Assembly (NCBI GenBank): GCA_937923365.1
Contig: CALAIJ010000251.1
Location: 1 to 10,959, forward strand
Length of the DNA stretch: 10,959 nucleotides
Origin: an uncultured Sulfitobacter sp.
GTDB lineage: Bacteria; Pseudomonadota; Alphaproteobacteria; Rhodobacterales; Rhodobacteraceae
Direction of reading: 5' to 3'
Shown: positions 7,409 through 10,959 of the stretch, piece by piece
Position numbering within the stretch: the first letter of the stretch is position 1
Layout of the letters: every line of letters starts with the position of its first letter
The notes under the pieces: generated by a model
Database searches by the model: none
What the model saw: the letters and a program-made list of their open reading frames with translations, nothing else
Told to the model about the DNA's origin: nothing
Made by a program: the position numbers and the translations under genes

Positions 7409-7436
7409 GATAAGTGCCCTTTCTGTGGGACTTATC
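7409..7436. terminator. Hairpin between convergent genes, possible bidirectional terminator
   Basis: GATAAGT pairs with ACTTATC and CCC with GGG, with one bulged G at 7416 and a 7-base loop at 7420-7426, giving a 10-bp stem. It lies between the plus-strand VOC stop (7402) and the minus-strand thioesterase, whose stop codon it partly includes. Neither strand has a clear T-run after the stem, so termination is likely only partial or helped by the convergent arrangement. Confidence 0.45.
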
Positions 7437-7884
7437 AGACCTTTGAAGACAGCCCGTTTTTCTTCATTTCAAAATTTCGTGTCGTCGCCAATACGACCCC
7501 GCAGTGAGTTTCCTCACCGCTTGAAACTGAGAAAATGTCTGCTGTCGCGACGGATGTAGTTTTACCCGATTGCAGCACTTTGGCCTTCGCACGAAGGCTT
7601 TCGCCGATGGCGCGCCCCGTCATTTTGACCGTGTAATCAAGTGTGCTCGCTGCCCATCCCTTTGGCAGCGCGCTACCACAAGAACTTACCGCTGCCACGT
7701 CACCCAACATACCGACGATTGAAGCCGGAAACGAATGTGGGGGCGTAGAAAATCGCTTGGAAAAAGGCATTTCCACTATGACCTCCCCATCATCGACGGA
7801 CACTATCTCAATACCGAACTCTTGAACGAACGGTTGCAGAGATAAAAGCAAAGTGATGTCCGCGAAGTCGTTGTTTTCTGGCAT
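7435..7884 (-). CDS. PaaI-like hotdog-fold thioesterase
   Basis: A 149-residue single hotdog domain related to PaaI/YigI-type acyl-CoA thioesterases, which hydrolyse acyl- or aryl-CoA to free CoA. The central helix segment IVGMLGDVAAVSSC at 56-69 carries Asp62, the usual acidic residue of this group. The HGG that often precedes it is replaced by SFPAS (51-55). Strands follow in STLDYTVKMTGRA (80-92), LRAKAKVLQSGKTTSVATAD (97-116) and the tail GVVLATTRNF (129-138). The first 25 residues are a leader helix. The start has only a weak GGA about 6 bases upstream, so translation may be modest. It is separated from tesB by 140 bases and probably has its own promoter. It may release CoA from stalled intermediates; the substrate is unknown. 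Confidence 0.75.
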   Translation of the reverse strand: MPENNDFADITLLLSLQPFVQEFGIEIVSVDDGEVIVEMPFSKRFSTPPHSFPASIVGMLGDVAAVSSCGSALPKGWAASTLDYTVKMTGRAIGESLRAKAKVLQSGKTTSVATADIFSVSSGEETHCGVVLATTRNFEMKKNGLSSKV

Positions 7885-8024
7885 CTTGTGTCCAATTCAA
7901 ATTTCAAGCTGATATCATTGCCCCGCTCGTCAACATCGAATGAGGTAGATCATCGTACGGCGCGTTTAACAAAATTCAGGGCTTTCGATTACCGTACACC
8001 TGCGACTGAACGGAGGGTATGTCA

Positions 8025-8888
8025 TCACCCTTTATTCAAAGGCCGCATCAACCCTTCTTGGGCCACGCTCGCGACCAACGCGCCGCTCGCAGAATAGATC
8101 GCACCGCGATTGAAACCACGCGCGGCGCCAGTCCAAGGCGCGTCAAGGTCGTAGAGATGCCAGTCCGAAAAATCGATGGGCGCGTGGAACCACATCGCGT
8201 GATCAAGGCTGGCAGTCATCACGGAGCCCTGAAACCACGTCAGACCATGAGGGCGCAACGACGAGCCTAGTAAATTCATGTCCGACGCATAGGCAAGCAA
8301 ACAATGTTGCATCTGAGGATCCTGCCCCTTGGCCGCTTCCATTCGGAACCAAAGCTGGTTGCTGTCATCTGCTTTCTCGGGTGTGAAGAAATCGCGCGGG
8401 GCCACTTCGCGCAACTCGATTGGGCGCTGACGCAAGAAATCAGCCTTGTACTTTTCGGGGATTTTGTCCGCTGCGGTGGCGCGCAGCTCATCCCGGCTTG
8501 GCCAATCTTCAGGTCGGCCCAATTCCGGCATCGCGTGCTGATAGTCCCAACCGCTTTCCTCAACGTGAAACGAGGCGGACAAGTTGAAAATCTGCTTGCC
8601 ATGCTGGATCGCAACAACCCGGCGGGTGGTGAAGCTGCCCCCGTCCCGTGCCCGGTCCACCTGATAAATCACCGGAATTTCCGGATCACCCGGACGGATG
8701 AAATAGGCATGCAGCGAATGGCACAATCGCCCATCGACGGTTCGGTACGCGGCCATCAGCGCCTGGGCGATCACATGCCCACCAAATATCCGCGTGGTGG
8801 TTTCCCCGCCGCCGCCAATTCCGCGAAACAGATCGATTTCAAGCTGCTCAATATCCAGCAGATGCAGAAGTTCACTAGATGGCGTCAC
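8025..8888 (-). CDS. tesB: Acyl-CoA thioesterase II (TesB)
   Basis: A double-hotdog thioesterase of 287 residues (E. coli TesB has 286) that hydrolyses acyl-CoA to free acid and CoA. The catalytic trio of the E. coli enzyme (Asp204, Thr228, Gln278) maps with a constant offset of one to Asp203 in YASDMNLLG, Ser227 in ASLDHAMWFH and Gln277 in AQEGLMR. The Thr-to-Ser change is conservative. Other family signatures are RIFGGHVIAQAL at 33-44 and LHAYFIRPGDP at 59-69. Translation appears to start at a GTG (8886-8888) with GAGG seven bases upstream; the next in-frame ATG would cut off the first strand. That SD overlaps the stop codon of the acetoacetyl-CoA synthetase remnant, as if the two had once been a translationally coupled pair. 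Its role beside a catabolic operon is probably CoA recycling. Confidence 0.9.
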   Translation of the reverse strand: MTPSSELLHLLDIEQLEIDLFRGIGGGGETTTRIFGGHVIAQALMAAYRTVDGRLCHSLHAYFIRPGDPEIPVIYQVDRARDGGSFTTRRVVAIQHGKQIFNLSASFHVEESGWDYQHAMPELGRPEDWPSRDELRATAADKIPEKYKADFLRQRPIELREVAPRDFFTPEKADDSNQLWFRMEAAKGQDPQMQHCLLAYASDMNLLGSSLRPHGLTWFQGSVMTASLDHAMWFHAPIDFSDWHLYDLDAPWTGAARGFNRGAIYSASGALVASVAQEGLMRPLNKG

Positions 8889-8897
8889 GGCAAGGCC

Positions 8898-9050
8898 TCA
8901 AGTTTTGGCCCGTGCATCTGCATGAGCAAGAAAGGAATCAAAGCTATCTGGGTTACTCATGCGGACACGGTTCACCCCCTTTGCAGGGTCACCGCCAAGC
9001 AATAGCTTTTTCGCTGGAACTTCAAGCGGCTTGCCTGAAAGTGAATGCAA
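8898..9050 (-). pseudogene. aacS: 3' remnant of an acetoacetyl-CoA synthetase gene
   Basis: Read on the minus strand, this stretch encodes about 50 residues ending at a TGA at 8900-8898. They contain LSGKPLEVPAKKLLLGG followed by GVNRVRMSNPDSFDSFLAHA. This matches my recollection of the C-terminus of acetoacetyl-CoA synthetases: a (T/S)LSGK-x-LEVPVKK(I/L)L-x-G motif with the catalytic lysine, then VNxDSMxNPxSLDxF. The frame is intact to its stop, but everything upstream of about 9050 is unlike the family, and iclR occupies the space. So only the tail survives, probably after a deletion or recombination. The stop lies 9 bases before the tesB GTG, suggesting an ancestral aacS-tesB pair. Identification rests on motif memory, not on a search. 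Confidence 0.65.
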
Positions 9051-9051
9051 T

Positions 9052-9063
9052 TTGCGCGCGCAA
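9052..9063. repeat. Perfect 12-base palindrome TTGCGCGCGCAA
   Basis: A self-complementary sequence just after the iclR stop on the minus strand, at the point where similarity to acetoacetyl-CoA synthetase begins. It may be an operator for tesB, a recombination scar, or chance in GC-rich DNA. Confidence 0.5.
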
Positions 9064-9097
9064 GCAACTCGGCAGTTTAGCATTACGCTCTGCACCT

Positions 9098-9892
9098 TCA
9101 CCGGGAAGGTTGAACGCTCAGCGCCTCAGAGGCCTCGATCAGGAGCGGACCGTAGACCGACTCCAGCTGTTTGGGTTTCACGCGGAACGACGGGCCACCC
9201 ACATTCAGCCCATAGACTTGCGCGCCGCTCATCGAAAAGACGGGGACGGCGATACCATTCACATCCTTGCGCCACAAACCATAGCCAGTGCAGAACCCTT
9301 TTTCCTCATAGACAGACTTGGCCTCTGCAAACCGTTTTCGGCCCTCCAATTCGGTCTCCGGGCTTTCCCGGCCTGCGACTTCGAAGACAGCTTCACGGGC
9401 ATCATCCTGCAAACCGACAAGGATCGCCTGCCCGATTGCGGATGTGAACACGGGTAGCCGACTGCCGATGCGCACGACCAATGCGACGCCCTCACGCGAT
9501 GTGGAAGTGGCGACATAAACCACCTCCAGTTTATCAAGCTCTCCCAAGGCGACGGTGATGTAGGAGTTCGGACCGTCGCGCAGACGATCCATTTCCTGTT
9601 GGGCAAGCTCCTGAATATCTATCGCGGACAACACGGCGAACCCCAGATCCAACACACCCGCGCTCAACCTGTAGGTGCCTGCCCGGTGACACGTTGCCAG
9701 ATAGCCCAACTTACACAAAGTGTAGGTCAGGCGCGATATCGTGGCCTTTGGGAGACCGGTCCGCTCGGAAAAGTCGGAGTTGGTCAGATTGGTCTCGCCA
9801 TGGTGAAAACAGCGCAACACGTCCAGCCCACGCGCCAAGGCGGTGACAAAATTACGGTCCTTGTTTGCGCTGTCGTCGTGAAAGTCGTCCAT
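9098..9892 (-). CDS. IclR-family transcriptional regulator
   Basis: A 264-residue regulator with an N-terminal winged helix-turn-helix and a C-terminal effector-binding domain. The DNA-binding part begins VTALARGLDVLRCFHHGE (16-33), with the recognition helix in LPKATISRLTYTLCKLGYL (47-65) and the wing in TYRLSAGVLDLGF (73-85). The ligand domain spans about 97-260 and includes GSRLPVFTSAIGQAIL (143-158) and the family segment EEKGFCTGYGLWRKDVNGIAVPVF (196-219, shown in part by its G-Y-G and V-N-G-I-A-V-P-V-F pattern). The start at 9892 is chosen because AAGGAA (9901-9896) precedes it, 7 bases after the kinase stop; an ATG at 9937 has no SD and would overlap the kinase by 38 bases. Regulators of this family usually sense an aromatic or small carboxylic pathway compound and control adjacent catabolic genes. 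The palindrome at 218-232 is a candidate target. Confidence 0.9.
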   Translation of the reverse strand: MDDFHDDSANKDRNFVTALARGLDVLRCFHHGETNLTNSDFSERTGLPKATISRLTYTLCKLGYLATCHRAGTYRLSAGVLDLGFAVLSAIDIQELAQQEMDRLRDGPNSYITVALGELDKLEVVYVATSTSREGVALVVRIGSRLPVFTSAIGQAILVGLQDDAREAVFEVAGRESPETELEGRKRFAEAKSVYEEKGFCTGYGLWRKDVNGIAVPVFSMSGAQVYGLNVGGPSFRVKPKQLESVYGPLLIEASEALSVQPSR

Positions 9893-9895
9893 CGG

Positions 9896-9901
9896 TTCCT
9901 T
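9896..9901 (-). promoter_or_regulatory. Ribosome binding site deciding the iclR start
   Basis: AAGGAA on the minus strand overlaps the kinase TAA stop and lies just before the ATG at 9892. This implies coupled translation of kinase and regulator. The spacing of 3-4 bases is slightly short. Confidence 0.5.
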
Positions 9902-10931
9902 AGTCTCGGCCCAATGCGTCGAGGCCGTGTTGTGCAAATACCGGAACGAACGCGCCCAGTTTCAAAGCGCGTTCCGGGTTGGAGGCGTTGCCATCCAAAC
10001 CCCGCTTTAGCACACCTTGAATGATCGCGGCCATGCGAAAGAAACAAAAGCCAAGGTAGTATCCAAAGTTGTCGATGCCGTGCAGCCCGCGCCGCTGGCA
10101 GTATTTGGCGATAAATTCCTGATCTGTTGGCAGACCCAGCTTTGCGCGGCTGAGTCCACCCATGCCGCGCCCTTCGGTGCCTGCTGGAAGTTGCCATTGC
10201 ATGATGACGCCCGCCAGATCGGCAAAGGGATGCCCGATGGTAGACAGTTCCCAATCCAGCACCGCGCGGCACTGCGTTGCGTTTGCATCAAAGATCATGT
10301 TGTCCAACCGGTAATCCCCATGCACGAGCGTACGCTGGCCGTCATCCTCGGGCTTTGCATCAACCAGAGCGGCTATCAACTCATCCATCGCCGGGTTCTT
10401 TTGTGTCTCGGAGGCGCGGTACTGTTTGGACCAGCGCGCCACCTGTCGTTCAAAGTAGCTGCCTTCGGGGCCATAATCAGCCAGTCCAACGGTGTTGATA
10501 TCCACATCATGCAAAGCGGCCAGCACCCGGCCCATTTCATCGATCACCCCGCTGCGATCCTTGGGCGTAAGGCCCTCCATCGCAGGCTCATTAAAATTCC
10601 GCCCAGGCATGTAGTCCATGATGTAGAACATCGAGCCGATCACCGCGTCATCCTCGCAGAGCAGATGCATCTTCGAGACAGGTACATCTGATGCTTCGAG
10701 CGCCTTTTGCACGCGAAATTCCCGATCCACCGCATGGGCTGATTTCAACAGAACGCCCGGTGGCTTGCGCCGCAGCACGTAGTTGTGCGTCGGCGTCTTG
10801 AGCATGAACGTAGGGTTGGATTGCCCCGTCTGGAACTTAGTGACCTCCATAGGCCCTGCAAAACCCGGCAAGTGCCGCGTAAGATAACTCGCAACCGCCG
10901 CTTCGTCCAATACCTGTGTGTCCGCGCTCAT
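9900..10931 (-). CDS. Aminoglycoside-phosphotransferase-fold kinase, ACAD10/11 N-domain type
   Basis: A 343-residue protein-kinase-like phosphotransferase. The glycine-rich start is TGQSNPTFML at 35-44, followed by the family signature YVLRRKPPG (51-59) and SAHAVDREFRVQKAL (64-78) with helix-C Glu71. The hinge is YIMDYMPG (103-110). The catalytic loop is HGDYRLDN at 204-211 with base Asp206 and metal-binding Asn211, and the metal-binding Asp226 is in LDWELSTIGHPFADLA (225-240). This pattern is that of the kinase domain fused to the dehydrogenase in animal ACAD10/11, and of LvaA in P. putida, which phosphorylates 4-hydroxyacyl-CoA. It is not expected to confer antibiotic resistance. GGGAGA (10943-10938) is a strong SD, 6 bases before the ATG. 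iclR follows 7 bases downstream. No LvaB-like partner is visible. The family is secure; the substrate is inferred from the paired dehydrogenase at 4135-5451. Confidence 0.9.
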   Translation of the reverse strand: MSADTQVLDEAAVASYLTRHLPGFAGPMEVTKFQTGQSNPTFMLKTPTHNYVLRRKPPGVLLKSAHAVDREFRVQKALEASDVPVSKMHLLCEDDAVIGSMFYIMDYMPGRNFNEPAMEGLTPKDRSGVIDEMGRVLAALHDVDINTVGLADYGPEGSYFERQVARWSKQYRASETQKNPAMDELIAALVDAKPEDDGQRTLVHGDYRLDNMIFDANATQCRAVLDWELSTIGHPFADLAGVIMQWQLPAGTEGRGMGGLSRAKLGLPTDQEFIAKYCQRRGLHGIDNFGYYLGFCFFRMAAIIQGVLKRGLDGNASNPERALKLGAFVPVFAQHGLDALGRD

Positions 10932-10943
10932 TGCCGGTCTCCC

Positions 10944-10959
10944 TTAGCTGTCGCTTTGC
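10944..10959 (-). CDS. Possible 3' end of an upstream minus-strand gene
   Basis: One minus-strand frame reads Gln-Ser-Asp-Ser-stop, with the TAA overlapping the kinase SD (TAAGGGAGA). This is the same stop/SD overlap seen at the kinase-iclR junction, so another operon gene may end here. Only five codons are visible, so its identity is unknown. Confidence 0.3.

Larger units (their letters stand above)
8889..9097. other. Gap between iclR and tesB
   Basis: The 209 bases between the iclR stop and the tesB start hold the acetoacetyl-CoA synthetase remnant and, at its upstream edge, the 12-base palindrome TTGCGCGCGCAA (9052-9063). I see no clear promoter or terminator here, so tesB may be read through from iclR. 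Confidence 0.55.

Noticed and set aside
7888..8097. Plus-strand open frame of 69 codons in the gap between the two thioesterases
   Set aside because: No SD, no recognisable motif, and it runs into the 3' end of tesB on the other strand.
8304..9005. Plus-strand open frame of 233 codons
   Set aside because: It is antisense to tesB, whose catalytic residues align fully. The frame has no SD or known motif.
9893..9937. Earlier ATG for the IclR regulator at 9937
   Set aside because: It has no SD and would overlap the kinase by 38 bases. The added residues are unlike the family, and the ATG at 9892 has AAGGAA just upstream.
10017..10691. Plus-strand open frame of 224 codons
   Set aside because: It is opposite the kinase, which has intact HGD and DWE motifs; no family similarity is seen.
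9900..10931. Antibiotic resistance phosphotransferase
   Set aside because: The fold is shared with aminoglycoside phosphotransferases, but YVLRRKPPG, SAHAVDRE and DWELSTIGHP belong to the ACAD10/11-associated kinases, and the context is metabolic.

Overview
The window looks like chromosomal DNA of an alphaproteobacterium, most likely of the Roseobacter/Rhodobacteraceae type. The reasons are moderately high GC, dense packing with ATGA stop/start overlaps, and a typical set of CoA-linked catabolic genes. This assignment is inference from style and gene content, because there is no rRNA or other marker gene. No tRNA, rRNA, CRISPR array or insertion sequence was seen.

Layout: positions 1-322 are non-coding and hold inverted repeats, a candidate IclR-type operator (218-232) and a possible promoter. 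A seven-gene plus-strand operon follows (323-7402): acyl-CoA synthetase, a 3-hydroxyacyl-CoA dehydrogenase with two C-terminal domains, enoyl-CoA hydratase, an ACAD10/11-like acyl-CoA dehydrogenase, two short-chain dehydrogenases (SDRs), and a small VOC/glyoxalase-fold protein. Three of its junctions are 4-base ATGA overlaps. It meets a minus-strand arm at a hairpin near 7409-7436. Read in its own direction, the minus arm (10931 to 7435) holds an ACAD10/11-type aminoglycoside-phosphotransferase-fold kinase, an IclR regulator, a 3' remnant of an acetoacetyl-CoA synthetase gene, a TesB thioesterase, and a small PaaI-like hotdog thioesterase.

How the genes fit together: the window encodes activation of a carboxylic acid to its CoA ester and a beta-oxidation round up to the 3-ketoacyl-CoA. 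No thiolase is present. The most informative pair is the ACAD10/11-like dehydrogenase with the separately encoded kinase. In animals these two modules are fused in one protein that phosphorylates 4-hydroxyacyl-CoA and then eliminates the phosphate; LvaA and LvaC do a comparable job in Pseudomonas putida levulinate catabolism. With an acyl-CoA synthetase and SDRs alongside, the best hypothesis is an IclR-controlled pathway for a 4-hydroxy or 4-keto acid, or a related oxygenated acid. The exact substrate cannot be read from the sequence, and an ordinary fatty-acid or branched-acid pathway remains possible.

The minus arm also shows signs of past rearrangement. About 50 codons of an acetoacetyl-CoA synthetase C-terminus survive directly upstream of tesB, with the rest of that gene missing and iclR in its place.
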